This document shows, one piece after another, positions 1-8,159 of a stretch of DNA of 64,000 nt. This DNA is from Streptomyces neyagawaensis (GTDB taxonomy: Bacteria > Actinomycetota > Actinomycetes > Streptomycetales > Streptomycetaceae), in the NCBI RefSeq assembly GCF_023516595.1, contig NZ_JAMGBG010000029.1, positions 62,001-126,000 on the forward strand. Reading direction: 5' to 3'. A program made the position numbers and the translations under genes. Every line of letters begins with the position of its first letter. Position 1 is the stretch's first letter. Below the pieces are notes generated by a model. It ran no database searches and was not told the origin of the DNA. It saw only the letters and a list, made by a program, of their open reading frames with translations.

Positions 1-263
1 GTGTCGTGCCGGCCGACGTCGTCGGCGACCACGGTCATCAGCGGGGTGTGCTCGTTGGACATCAGCACACTGCCGGTGGTGAGGAAGATGCCGCCCTGCG
101 CGTGGATCGTGTCGGGAGCGCTGTAGCGGACGGCTGTGTCGTGGGCGTCGTACACGAGGAAGTCGACGGCCTGGTTGCCGTGCAGATCGGTGAGGGTGAG
201 GGTCCCGCCGGCCGGGACGACGGCGGACCAGGCGGCGCGGGCCGCGACGACCACGGAAGTCAT
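1..263 (-). CDS. Urea amidolyase-associated protein 2 (DUF1989), 3' end outside window
   Basis: The reading frame begins MTSVVVAARAAWSAVVPAGG and continues with LHGNQAVDFLVYDA and SNEHTPLMTVVADDVGRHD, the pattern of the DUF1989 urea carboxylase-associated family. It is the partner of the UAAP1 gene immediately upstream. In this family UAAP1 and UAAP2 sit ahead of urea carboxylase and allophanate hydrolase, which degrade urea by ATP-dependent carboxylation; the biochemical role of the UAAPs is not settled. The ATG at 263 overlaps the TGA of a 15-codon reading frame (ATGA), suggesting translational coupling. Only about 87 codons are inside the window. The carboxylase and hydrolase genes are expected beyond the left edge (inference). 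Confidence 0.85.
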   Translation of the reverse strand, partial: MTSVVVAARAAWSAVVPAGGTLTLTDLHGNQAVDFLVYDAHDTAVRYSAPDTIHAQGGIFLTTGSVLMSNEHTPLMTVVADDVGRHD

Positions 264-321
264 ACGGTCCCCCTCGCGGCTCGGGCCGCAATGATCACGG
301 TTGTCATGCGGACCCCCTGGC
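228..321 (-). repeat. Diverged 44-bp tandem duplication at the UAAP1/UAAP2 junction
   Basis: Two about 50-nt stretches (minus strand 321-272 and 277-228) align at a period of 44 nt. Each carries the ribosome-binding region, the ATGA junction and the first 12 codons of UAAP2. 28 of the 36 coding positions match. Because 44 is not a multiple of three, the first copy runs out of frame after 15 codons. Confidence 0.75.
260..307 (-). CDS. 15-codon ORF made from a duplicated UAAP2 start
   Basis: A tiny frame (MTTVIIAARAARGTV, stop) lies between UAAP1 and UAAP2. Its ATG overlaps the UAAP1 stop as ATGA, and its own TGA overlaps the UAAP2 ATG as ATGA, so the three frames form a chain of coupled starts. 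Its first 12 codons closely match the first 12 codons of UAAP2. It looks like a duplicated, frameshifted copy of the UAAP2 start rather than an independent gene, but it could still be translated as a coupling peptide. Confidence 0.4.
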   Translation of the reverse strand: MTTVIIAARAARGTV

Positions 322-1128
322 GGTGTGGAACTCGGCGGTGTTGAGGAAGGCCCGGCGTCCCTCCGGGGTGGCGTTCCACAGCGGATCGTCAGGCTCGGTC
401 GCTCGGGCCCGCCAGGCGAGCACCTCCAGCGCGGTGCTCACGTACTCCGGGCGCGGATCGGCCGGGTGCGGGACGTTGGCGATGAGGACGGTGACGTCCT
501 GCTCGGTGCGCAGGGTGACGCTGGTGCCGGGGCCGGCGGAGCCGGTGAAGTCGAGGGTGCCGTCGTCGCGTACCTGGACGCCCTGGAAGAACGAGAGGGA
601 GGGCGGCAGGTCGCGGGGGCCGAGGCCGTTCTTCGCGGCGGCGAGCTTGAACAGTTCGCGTCCGGCGGGGGAGGGGGACTGGGGGCTGCCGTCGCCGTAA
701 CGGGCGGTGTTGCGTACGAGGGTGGAGGTGCCGCACAGCGCGTCGTGCCGGCCGGAGGTGTCGGCGACCAGGGAGGCGAGGACGCGGCCCTGGTCGGACA
801 GGAGCAGGACCCCTGCGCCGAGGTAGGCGTTCCACTGGACCTTGACGGTGTCGGCGACGTTCAGCCGCTCCCAGGGACGGTCGGCGACGTACAGCAGGAC
901 GTGGGCGCAGGCGTCGCCGTGCGGGTCGGTCAGGCGCAGCTCCGTGCCGCGGGCCAGCACCTTGTGCGTGTAGTTGCCGCCCGCGACGGTCTCGGCCCAC
1001 ACGAGGGGGCCGGCGTCGGGCGGCGGGTCGGGCCAGTCGCCGGCCGGGACGACCGGCATCGCCTCGGCGCGGGTGCCCTCCTGCGCGCGGGCGTGGTCGC
1101 GTGCTCCGTACGTGGTCGCTGTCGCCAT
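304..1128 (-). CDS. Urea amidolyase-associated protein 1 (DUF1989)
   Basis: About 274 aa. It contains LVWAETVAGGNYTHKVLARGT near the N-terminus, then LTDPHGDACAHVLLY and LVADTSGRHDALCGTSTLVRN, typical of the urea carboxylase-associated DUF1989 family. It is probably a cytoplasmic accessory protein of the urea amidolyase route. I chose the ATG at 1128 because GGAGG lies 7 nt upstream; the frame stays open to 1200, but the extra part crosses the operator. It is followed by UAAP2 through ATGA junctions and is divergent from a TetR regulator. A perfect palindrome 26 bp upstream of the start probably serves as the regulator's operator. Confidence 0.85.
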   Translation of the reverse strand: MATATTYGARDHARAQEGTRAEAMPVVPAGDWPDPPPDAGPLVWAETVAGGNYTHKVLARGTELRLTDPHGDACAHVLLYVADRPWERLNVADTVKVQWNAYLGAGVLLLSDQGRVLASLVADTSGRHDALCGTSTLVRNTARYGDGSPQSPSPAGRELFKLAAAKNGLGPRDLPPSLSFFQGVQVRDDGTLDFTGSAGPGTSVTLRTEQDVTVLIANVPHPADPRPEYVSTALEVLAWRARATEPDDPLWNATPEGRRAFLNTAEFHTARGSA

Positions 1129-1153
1129 GGCGGGACCTCCGGGTGCGGCGCTC

Positions 1154-1175
1154 ATTTCTGTCGTGCGACAGAAAT
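1154..1175. promoter_or_regulatory. Perfect 22-bp palindrome, probable TetR operator
   Basis: ATTTCTGTCG-TG-CGACAGAAAT: perfect 10-bp arms around 2 nt. It sits between the divergent UAAP1 and TetR genes. On the minus strand it is preceded by CCCCTAATTT, so a TAATTT -10 element would overlap the operator. A near-identical element lies upstream of the APC permease (12107-12128). Confidence 0.75.
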
Positions 1176-1318
1176 TAGGGGGGAGGTGGGTCGCCGCCAT
1201 GTCCCACGTGTTGCGGGGCAGTTACTGGGGCCTCACCGGCCGGATGTTGGCGGGTGGGGTGGTGGGGGTTGATCGCCTTCCGGTGGGATGTCGCCGTGTG
1301 TGTGCGAGGATCGAACGC

Positions 1319-2071
1319 ATGGGAAGCGCGGGTGGTGCGGGCGAACGCACGGGAGGCGCGGGTCGTGCGGGCGAACCCGCGGGACGTGCCGGTGGTGCGG
1401 GCGAACGCGCGGGAACCGGTGCTGCGGGCGAGCGCACGGGAAGTGCCGGTGCTGCGGGTGGGCGGCGGGTCGGGAGGCCCAGGGTCGCGCAGCGGCCGGA
1501 CAGCGGGTTGTCGCCGCGCGGCGAACTCCTCGCGGCGGCGGCCGAGTTGTTCACCACGCGTGGCTATGCCGCCACCACCACCCGGGCCGTAGCCGAGCGG
1601 GCCGGGATGCGGCAGGCGTCCATGTATCACTACGTCTCCGGCAAGGAGGAGTTGCTGGCGGAGCTCCTGGAGTCCACGGTGACGCCGTCCCTGGGGTACG
1701 CCCGTGAACTGCTCACCCGGGACGCCGACCCGGCCGAGGAGCGGCTGTGGGAGCTGTGTCGCGCCGATGTGGAGTTGCTGTGCGGCGGCCCGCACAACCT
1801 CGGCGGGCTGTACCTCCTCCCCGAGGTCCGCGCCGAACGCTTCGCCGGCTTCCATGCCGTGCGGGCCGAACTGAAGGATGCCTACGGCCAGTTGATCGCG
1901 GCGACGGCCGTGGGCGCGGCGCTGGCCAAGAGTGAGCTGGAGCTGCGGACCGACCTCGTGTTCGGGCTGATCGAGGGGGTCATCCTCGTGCACCGCTCCG
2001 ACCCGGACCGCCAGGTGTCCGCGTTCGCCGAGGCCACGGCGGACGCCGCGCTGCGTATTGTCGGCGCCTGA
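1319..2071 (+). CDS. TetR-family regulator with a repetitive N-terminal extension
   Basis: About 250 aa. Residues about 1-55 are a low-complexity Gly/Ala/Arg segment built from roughly 10-residue units (AGERTGGAGR, AGEPAGRAGG and similar). A classic TetR DNA-binding domain follows: ATTTRAVAERAGMRQASMYHY then SGKEELLAELL. The C-terminal ligand/dimer domain ends near 2071. It is divergent from UAAP1 with a perfect palindrome between them, so it is the obvious candidate regulator of the urea amidolyase genes and probably represses itself. The start at 1319 is uncertain; the real N-terminus may lie nearer the HTH, which would leave the repeats untranslated. Confidence 0.8.
   Translation: MGSAGGAGERTGGAGRAGEPAGRAGGAGERAGTGAAGERTGSAGAAGGRRVGRPRVAQRPDSGLSPRGELLAAAAELFTTRGYAATTTRAVAERAGMRQASMYHYVSGKEELLAELLESTVTPSLGYARELLTRDADPAEERLWELCRADVELLCGGPHNLGGLYLLPEVRAERFAGFHAVRAELKDAYGQLIAATAVGAALAKSELELRTDLVFGLIEGVILVHRSDPDRQVSAFAEATADAALRIVGA
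1325..1465 (+). repeat. About 30-bp minisatellite at the 5' end of the TetR gene
   Basis: Units built on GCGGGCGAACGCACGGGA begin near 1337, 1367, 1397, 1424 and 1454 (periods 30, 30, 27 and 30 bp). All period lengths are multiples of three, so the frame stays open. Confidence 0.75.
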
Positions 2072-2098
2072 CGCCTGACGCCTGACGCCTGACGCCTG
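2064..2098 (+). repeat. Heptamer tandem repeat ACGCCTG at the TetR stop codon
   Basis: One GCGCCTG followed by four exact ACGCCTG copies. The TGA of the TetR gene lies inside the first junction, so a change in copy number would not change the protein. Confidence 0.8.
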
Positions 2099-2463
2099 GG
2101 GTCTGCTGTCTCGGCTTGGCCGTACGACCGACCTTCAGGGCCGGCCCTCGCCCCCTCGCCCCGCACGCCCGCGCTTTCGCACGCCCGTACCCCGTCACGC
2201 TATGCGTTCGAGTCACGCCTGAGCGTGTAAACGACCAGAGCGTACTCCTGTCGTGAGGGCGATTTCAGGCGGTTGCTGAATATGACACAGCGATGATCCG
2301 GTCGGACTAAGCTCGCCCGCAGCGCGCCGAGTTGAGGTGTATTCGTGCGCTTGTTCCAAAAATTACCGAAGATCCAGTTTGATTCCCGGATGAACCCCCA
2401 GCTAGTCCCAGAAGTCCCAGCAAGTCCCCCGACCTCCAGCCGATTTGTCGTTAGAGGGCATAC
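2099..2463 (+). other. Intergenic region upstream of the conservon operon
   Basis: No gene is supported here. The base composition is noticeably less GC-rich from about 2225 (for example the TTCCAAAAATTACC stretch near 2353), as expected for a promoter and leader region. AGAGGG ahead of the ATG at 2464 serves as the cvnA ribosome-binding site. I could not assign -35 and -10 boxes with confidence. Confidence 0.5.
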
Positions 2464-4101
2464 ATGGTGAGTGTTCAATCGCCTCCCGGTGGCCGTGACC
2501 TCCCCCACGGGCGCGTACTACTGCTGCCGGCGATACTGATGGCCGCGGCGACCGGGATCACCGTCGCCCTGGTGACAGGGCCGATCCGGCTCGCCGTCGG
2601 CTTGTCCGGAGCCGTCGCGACACTGCTGCTGATCGCGGTCGCGGTCGTGGCCGTGCGCGGCACCCGCCGCTCCGTGCGCGAACTGCGCGCCCAACAGGAA
2701 CGGCGGACCCTCTCCCTGGAGCAGCGGATCGCCGCCCACGACCAGGAGTTCACCCGGCTGGCCAAGGAGATCCTGCCCGCCGTGCTGTACCGGCTGCGCG
2801 GCGGAGAATCCCCCTCAGAGGTGATTCGCCACGTCATCGACGGAGACGCGGAGTGGCGGGAACTCCCCGAGTCGCAGCGCGACTTGCTGCGCGCGGTGCT
2901 CGACATCGTGGACCGCGAGGAAGCGATGCGCGACTCCTCGCAGCGTTCCTTCGTCAACATCGCCCGCCGCGTCCAGGCGATCGTCCACCAGCAGAACAAG
3001 GAACTCCGAGAGATGGAGGAGGACCACGGGCGCAACCCCGAGGTCTTCGACGACCTGCTGCGCATCGACCACGGCACCGCGCTGATCGGCCGCCTCGCCG
3101 ACTCCATCGCCGTCCTCGGCGGCAGCCGCCCGGGCCGTGTCTGGCCCAAGCCGGTCCCGCTGTACAGCTGTCTGCGCGGCGCGATGTCCCGCATCCTGGA
3201 GTACCGCCGCATCGAGCTGCACTCCATCGCCAAGGTCAACGTCAACGGCGTCTCCGTCGAACCCGTCATCCACGCCTGCGCCGAACTCCTCGACAACGCG
3301 ACCCGCTACTCTCCGCCGCACACCAAGGTGCACGTCACGGCGGTCGAGGTGCAGACCGGCGTCGCCATCGAGATCGAGGACGGCGGCATCAGCCTCAGCG
3401 AGGAGGCACGGGCCAAGGTCGAGGACATGCTGGCGAAGGCGCAGCAGGGCATGGACATGTACGACCTGGGCGGCAGCCCGCGTCTCGGTCTCGCCGTTGT
3501 GGGCCGGCTGTCGACGATGTACAACATGCAGGTCTCGCTGCGGCCGTCCGCCTACGGCGGCGTCCGAGCAGTCGTCGTCGTACCTCGCGACATGCTCACG
3601 GAGGAGGCCGCCCCGGGTCTCGCCCACGGCATCGGTATCGGCGCCGTACCCACCATGGACACCGGTGGTGTCGAGGGCCCCAACCGCAAACCGAAGCGTC
3701 GTCGTCCGACCACCGGTCCGCGGATCCCGAGCTCGGCGGAGGAGATGGGGCCGGGCGTGGAGGACGACGTGCCCGTCGTCACCGAGTGGACCGCCAACGG
3801 CCTGCCGCAGCGCCGCAGCCGGAACAAGATCCCGCTCAGCCAGCGCTACGCCGAGGCCGCCGCCGCGGAAGCCGCGGCAGAGGCGGCGATGGCCGCCGCC
3901 CCCGTGTGGCAGCCGGAGCCGGAGCCGAAGAAGGAGCTGCCCCCGCCCGGTATGTGGGTGGAGGCGTTCATGGCCGGGCTCAAGGGCGACCCCGACCCGA
4001 ACGCATTCAGGAACCCGGACGACTCGACCACGTCCACCGCTCTCACCGCGAACACCGAGCCGGCCCGTACGGAGGCCGACGACGAGGGGGACCTCAAGTG
4101 A
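2464..4101 (+). CDS. cvnA: Conservon sensor-kinase-like protein CvnA
   Basis: 545 aa. Two hydrophobic segments (about residues 19-38 and 43-63) anchor the N-terminus. A helical region follows, then a HATPase domain with N-box AELLDNATRYSPPH (about 272) and a G-box GGSPRLGLAVVGRLS (about 337-351). The C-terminal 150 residues are Pro/Ala-rich and probably disordered. No phosphoacceptor H-box like that of a two-component kinase is obvious. CvnA proteins are known to assemble with CvnB-D at the membrane in a G-protein-like signalling system. The stop overlaps the cvnB GTG (GTGA). Synteny suggests this is the cvn9 (rar) type conservon, linked to aerial mycelium control in S. coelicolor; that assignment is inference. 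Confidence 0.9.
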   Translation: MVSVQSPPGGRDLPHGRVLLLPAILMAAATGITVALVTGPIRLAVGLSGAVATLLLIAVAVVAVRGTRRSVRELRAQQERRTLSLEQRIAAHDQEFTRLAKEILPAVLYRLRGGESPSEVIRHVIDGDAEWRELPESQRDLLRAVLDIVDREEAMRDSSQRSFVNIARRVQAIVHQQNKELREMEEDHGRNPEVFDDLLRIDHGTALIGRLADSIAVLGGSRPGRVWPKPVPLYSCLRGAMSRILEYRRIELHSIAKVNVNGVSVEPVIHACAELLDNATRYSPPHTKVHVTAVEVQTGVAIEIEDGGISLSEEARAKVEDMLAKAQQGMDMYDLGGSPRLGLAVVGRLSTMYNMQVSLRPSAYGGVRAVVVVPRDMLTEEAAPGLAHGIGIGAVPTMDTGGVEGPNRKPKRRRPTTGPRIPSSAEEMGPGVEDDVPVVTEWTANGLPQRRSRNKIPLSQRYAEAAAAEAAAEAAMAAAPVWQPEPEPKKELPPPGMWVEAFMAGLKGDPDPNAFRNPDDSTTSTALTANTEPARTEADDEGDLK

Positions 4102-4505
4102 TCCAGCAACGAGCCAATTTCGACTGGATGCTGAAGGATTTGGCCGACGGAGTACCCGGCATCCAGCAGATCGTCGTGCTGTCCGCCGACGGTCTGCGGA
4201 TCGCCCGCCACGGAGGCGACCCGGACGCGGCCGACCGGGTCGCGGCCGCCTGCGCGGGACTGCAGAGCCTCGCAGGCGCCGTGGCCGGGGAGATCCCGCA
4301 GAGCGACGGTCACATGCGGATGGTCATCATCGAGATCAACGGCGGCTACTTCTATCTGATGGCCGCCGGTTCCAACGCCTACCTCGCGGTGCTCGCCAAT
4401 GAGATCGCGGAGCCCGGCCTGATGAGCAACCGCATGCGGGACCTCGTGGACCGGATCGGCGCCCATCTGACCAGTCCGCCCCGTCGGAACGGGCAGACCG
4501 TATGA
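4098..4505 (+). CDS. cvnB: Conservon Roadblock/LC7 protein CvnB
   Basis: 135 aa. A single Roadblock/LC7 fold: FDWMLKDLADGVPGIQQIVVLSADGLRIA then GYFYLMAAGSNAYLAVLAN. Roadblock proteins next to small GTPases typically act as regulators or scaffolds of GTPase cycling. The GTG start overlaps the cvnA stop, and its own stop overlaps the cvnC start (ATGA), so the cistrons are translationally coupled. Confidence 0.92.
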   Translation: MIQQRANFDWMLKDLADGVPGIQQIVVLSADGLRIARHGGDPDAADRVAAACAGLQSLAGAVAGEIPQSDGHMRMVIIEINGGYFYLMAAGSNAYLAVLANEIAEPGLMSNRMRDLVDRIGAHLTSPPRRNGQTV

Positions 4506-4912
4506 CGCCTCCGCAGCGCCAGCGGCGCCAACCCAAACACGAGCCGTCTCCCCCGCTCCACGAGGACGACCTTCCGAACGCGACGGGAGAGCGGCCCCCC
4601 GAGCGTCTCTACATCCTCACGGGAGAGAACGGCGAACGAGCTCCGATCGACCTCGTCACGTTAATCGTCGCGCGCGCCGATCCACCGCCGTCTGCCGCTC
4701 CGGAGCAGTCGGCGCTGATCCGAATCTGCCAGGCACCCCTGTCCGTGGCCGAGATCTCGGCCTATCTCAACCTGCCGATCAGCGTGGTGACCGTCCTGCT
4801 CACCGAGCTGCTGACGGCCGAACTGGTCCAAGCGCGCGCACCCGTCGTTCGCCAGGCGCGGGCCGACCGTTCCCTCCTCGAAGCGGTGATGCATGGACTT
4901 CAAAAGCTCTGA
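4502..4912 (+). CDS. cvnC: Conservon DUF742 protein CvnC
   Basis: 136 aa. N-terminal charged and Pro-rich stretch, then RLYILTGENGERAPIDLVTLIVA and a winged-helix-like segment (LIRICQAPLSVAEISAYLNLPISVVTVLLTELL) typical of DUF742. In conservons this protein partners with CvnB and CvnD. It overlaps cvnB by 4 nt and cvnD by 20 nt. Confidence 0.92.
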   Translation: MTPPQRQRRQPKHEPSPPLHEDDLPNATGERPPERLYILTGENGERAPIDLVTLIVARADPPPSAAPEQSALIRICQAPLSVAEISAYLNLPISVVTVLLTELLTAELVQARAPVVRQARADRSLLEAVMHGLQKL

Positions 4913-5513
4913 CACCATCACGGGTCCACGGACCGAGGACCACCTGCCGCACACCGCGCAGGCCGCGGCGAAGATCGTGATCGTGGGCGGTTTCGGGGTC
5001 GGCAAGACGACCATGGTGGGCTCCGTCAGCGAGATCAGACCGCTGACGACCGAGGAGACCATGACCCAGGCCGGCATCGGAGTCGACGACAACTACGGCT
5101 CCAAGTCCAAGACCGCCACCACCGTGGCCATGGACTTCGGCCGCATCAGCATCACGGACCAGCTGGTGCTCTACCTGTTCGGAACCCCCGGCCAGGAGCG
5201 CTTCTGGTTCCTGTGGAACGGCCTGTTCGAGGGGGCTCTCGGCGCCGTCGTCCTCGTCGACACCCGCAGGCTGGAGGTCAGCTTCGACGTCATGGGCCGT
5301 CTGGAGGAGCGCAACGTGCCCTTCGTGGTCGCCGTCAACGACTTCCCGGACGCCCCCCGTTACGCGATCGAGGAACTGCGCCAGGCGCTCGACCTGGCCG
5401 AAGAGATCCCGATCATCCGGTGCGACGCACGGCGCCGCGCGTCCAGCCGGGACGTCCTGATGACCCTCATGCGTTTCCTGCACTCCCTGGCGATGTCGAG
5501 GGCGTCGGCCTGA
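4893..5513 (+). CDS. cvnD: Conservon GTPase CvnD
   Basis: 206 aa. A Ras-like P-loop GTPase: G1 GGFGVGKT (residues 32-39), G3-like GTPGQERF (97-104) and a G4 of the VNDF type (N149-D150) in place of the usual NKxD. This is the nucleotide switch of the CvnABCD system. The start lies inside the end of cvnC, consistent with coupled translation. A 150-bp gap separates it from the P450. Confidence 0.93.
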   Translation: MDFKSSDTITGPRTEDHLPHTAQAAAKIVIVGGFGVGKTTMVGSVSEIRPLTTEETMTQAGIGVDDNYGSKSKTATTVAMDFGRISITDQLVLYLFGTPGQERFWFLWNGLFEGALGAVVLVDTRRLEVSFDVMGRLEERNVPFVVAVNDFPDAPRYAIEELRQALDLAEEIPIIRCDARRRASSRDVLMTLMRFLHSLAMSRASA

Positions 5514-5663
5514 CCCCGGAACCCCTCCGAGTCCTCGTACCACGACTGCTCTGAGCCGCCCGCCGCACTTGTCCCGACCGGGAGCCGTGTCGTCCCGCAC
5601 GGTGTCCCCTCTCGGTCTCATCGCACTACATACCGGATCCATTTCCGTTCGAAAGCGATCGTT

Positions 5664-7139
5664 GTGACGCCTGAATCCCACTCTCTGACCGACACGGACG
5701 ACCCCTCGGCCGCGCCGCCCCCGGGCTGCCCCGCGCACGACCTCGGCCCCGGCGGCCTGCGCCGGCTCTACGGCCCCGGAGCGGAAGACCTGGGAGCCGT
5801 GTACGAGAAGCTCCGCGCCGAACACGGCCCGGTGGCCCCTGCCCTTCTCCACGGCGACCTACCGATCTGGGTGGTGCTCGGCCACAGCGAGAACATGCAC
5901 ATGGTGAGCACCCCCTCCCACTTCTGCCGCGACACCCGCCTGTGGACCCCGATGCAGGACGGGACGGCCAAGCCGGACAACCCGCTCATGCCCCACCTCG
6001 CCTGGCAGCCCCTGTGCTCGCACGCCGAGGGCGACGAGCACCTGAGGCTGCGCGGCGCGGTCAGCGGCGCCATGTCGACCATCGACTACCGGGCCATCCG
6101 CCGCCACATCAACCGCGCGACCCAGCACCTGGTCAACAAGTTCTGCGAGGAAGGCAGAGCCGACCTGGTCAGCCAGTTCGCGGAGCGCCTGCCCATGGTG
6201 GTCATGTGCGAGATCCTCGGCATGCCCGAGGAGTACAACGACCGGCTCGTGGAGGCCGCCCGGGACCTGCCCAAGGGCACGGAGACAGCCCTCGCCAGCA
6301 ACGCGTACATCATGGACGTCCTGATGCGGCTCACCGCCCGACGCCGGGCCCAGCCCAAGGACGACTTCACCAGCCACCTCATCAACCATCCGGCGCGGCT
6401 CACCGACGAGGAGGTCGCCCAGCACCTACGGCTCGTCCTGATCGTCGCCTCCGAGAGCTGCGCCAACCTGCTCGCCAACGTGCTGCGGGTGGTGCTCACC
6501 GACCCTGGCTTCCGCGCCCAGCTCAACGGCGGCCAGATGACCGTGCCCGAGGCGGTGGAACAGACCCTGTGGGACGAACCGCCGTTCAGCGCCGTCATCG
6601 CCTACTTCGCCAAGCAGGACACCGAGCTGGCCGGTCAGCGCATCCGCCAAGGCGACGGCCTGCTTCTCGGAATCGCCCCCGGCAATGTCGACCCGCGGGT
6701 GCGCCCCGACCTCAAGGCCAACATGCAGGGCAACCGCTCCCATCTCGCCTTCAGCGGCGGCCCTCACGAATGCCCCGGCCAGGACATCGGCCGCGCCATC
6801 GCCGACGTCGGTGTCGACGCCCTGCTCAACCGGGTGCCGGACATCCAGCTGGCCTGCGACGAGCATGAACTGCGCTGGCGGGAGACCATCTCGAACCGGC
6901 ATCTGGTCGAGCTGCCGGTGAAGTTCGCGCCGGGACCCCAGCAGGAGGTCACCCTCAGCTCCCAAGCCGAGTCGGTCCCGTCCCAGCGCTCGGGCTCCAG
7001 GGCCGCCGCCGAGCAGCCTCGGCCCACGGCTCCGGAGCCCGTCGGCACGCCCCGCACACCCCAGTCCACACAAGCACCGGGACAGGCCGGCCGTAGGGGT
7101 GTGTTCCACCGTCTCCTGCGCTGGCTCGGGGGCAAGTGA
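5664..7139 (+). CDS. cvnE: Conservon-linked cytochrome P450 lacking ExxR (CYP157-like)
   Basis: 491 aa. The heme-ligand motif FSGGPHECPGQ is present with Cys370. The K-helix position that should read ExxR reads EQTLW (299-303), and the I-helix reads VASESCA (261-267) rather than AGxxT. An EQSLW form has been described for the CYP157 family of Streptomyces, which also sits next to conservons. The core ends near residue 425 and is followed by a Ser/Pro-rich linker and a basic, amphipathic tail, RRGVFHRLLRWLGGK, which could touch the membrane (inference). The GTG start has only a weak upstream SD. Substrate unknown; catalysis by a classical mechanism should not be assumed. Confidence 0.88.
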   Translation: MTPESHSLTDTDDPSAAPPPGCPAHDLGPGGLRRLYGPGAEDLGAVYEKLRAEHGPVAPALLHGDLPIWVVLGHSENMHMVSTPSHFCRDTRLWTPMQDGTAKPDNPLMPHLAWQPLCSHAEGDEHLRLRGAVSGAMSTIDYRAIRRHINRATQHLVNKFCEEGRADLVSQFAERLPMVVMCEILGMPEEYNDRLVEAARDLPKGTETALASNAYIMDVLMRLTARRRAQPKDDFTSHLINHPARLTDEEVAQHLRLVLIVASESCANLLANVLRVVLTDPGFRAQLNGGQMTVPEAVEQTLWDEPPFSAVIAYFAKQDTELAGQRIRQGDGLLLGIAPGNVDPRVRPDLKANMQGNRSHLAFSGGPHECPGQDIGRAIADVGVDALLNRVPDIQLACDEHELRWRETISNRHLVELPVKFAPGPQQEVTLSSQAESVPSQRSGSRAAAEQPRPTAPEPVGTPRTPQSTQAPGQAGRRGVFHRLLRWLGGK

Positions 7140-7156
7140 GGCGCCCCCTGGGCGCC
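7140..7156. terminator. Short GC hairpin between convergent P450 and RluA genes
   Basis: GGCGCC-CCCTG-GGCGCC, directly after the P450 stop. There is no T-tract. It is a possible bidirectional terminator. Confidence 0.4.
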
Positions 7157-7163
7157 ACGGTCG

Positions 7164-8105
7164 CTACTGATCCGCTGTGTCGGTCGAGGACCAGGCTCGC
7201 AGCTCACGGCGGCTGACGAACCGGTGCTCGCGTCCGGTGACCGGGTCGGTGAACTCCAACTCTCGCGCCAGAAGTTGAAGAGGGTGCCGGAAATCACCGA
7301 CCGCCACGGGCTCGGTCACCACGGGATAGAGGGGGTCGCCGAGAATCGGCAGCCCCAACGCGCTCATGTGTACGCGCAGTTGATGCGTCTGCCCGGTACG
7401 CGGCAGCAGCCGGTACCGGGCCACGCCCTTCCGCACCGCCAGCAACTCGATCCAGGTCTCGGCGTTGGGTTCGCCGTCGATCTCCTGAGCTGCCATGTGC
7501 CCGCGTGGCTTCACGATCCGACTCCGCACGGTGCGTGGCAGATCCACCGTCGTGTCGTACGGCGCCACTGCCTCGTACACCTTCTCCACCCGCCGGTCGC
7601 GGAACAGCGACTGGTACGCGCCGCGTTCCTCGGGGCGCACCGTGAAGAGGATCAGACCCGCGGTCAGCCGGTCCAGGCGGTGAGCGGCACTCAGTGTCGG
7701 TATCCCCAGCTGTCGCCTGAGTCGCGCCAGGGCCGTCTCGGCGACATGGCTGCCACGCGGCGTGGTGGCCAGGAAATGGGGCTTGTCGGCCACCACCACG
7801 TGCTCGTCCCGGTACACGACGTCGACCGGGAACGGCACCCGTTCCTCGTCCGGCAGCTCCCGATGGAACCACACGAACATCCCGGGCACATACGGCATGT
7901 CTCGCGGTACCGGGCGCCCCTCGGCGTCCACGATCAGACCCGCGTCGAGCATCCCGTCGATCATGCCGGGCCCGGCCGCGAGCCGCTCCACGAGATGGTC
8001 GCGTACCGTCGCCCACGCGTCCCCGGCCGGAAGCCGCACCCGTACCGGATCCACTCCTTCGCGCTGGGGCAGGGGAGAGGGCGGTGGCGGGGTGCGGCGT
8101 CTCAT
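7164..8105 (-). CDS. RluA-family pseudouridine synthase
   Basis: 313 aa. The catalytic motif HRLDRLTAGLILF carries Asp145, with KPHFLATTPRG before it and RTGQTHQLRVHMSALGLPILGDPLYP after it, all diagnostic of RluA/RsuA-type synthases that convert uridine to pseudouridine in rRNA or tRNA. The N-terminal region (about 25-80) may be a degenerate S4-like part. The target nucleotide cannot be read from sequence. Start taken at the ATG at 8105. It is convergent with the P450 and separated from the next minus-strand gene by 54 bp. Confidence 0.9.
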   Translation of the reverse strand: MRRRTPPPPSPLPQREGVDPVRVRLPAGDAWATVRDHLVERLAAGPGMIDGMLDAGLIVDAEGRPVPRDMPYVPGMFVWFHRELPDEERVPFPVDVVYRDEHVVVADKPHFLATTPRGSHVAETALARLRRQLGIPTLSAAHRLDRLTAGLILFTVRPEERGAYQSLFRDRRVEKVYEAVAPYDTTVDLPRTVRSRIVKPRGHMAAQEIDGEPNAETWIELLAVRKGVARYRLLPRTGQTHQLRVHMSALGLPILGDPLYPVVTEPVAVGDFRHPLQLLARELEFTDPVTGREHRFVSRRELRAWSSTDTADQ

Positions 8106-8159
8106 CAGGATCAAGCCTACGACCTCGCTCCGAGACGCCGCCGCGCACGCCGGACCCCG

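Noticed and set aside
1325..1465. Possible CRISPR array
   Set aside because: Units are contiguous with no unique spacers and there are no cas genes; it is a minisatellite. The same applies to 62876-62946.
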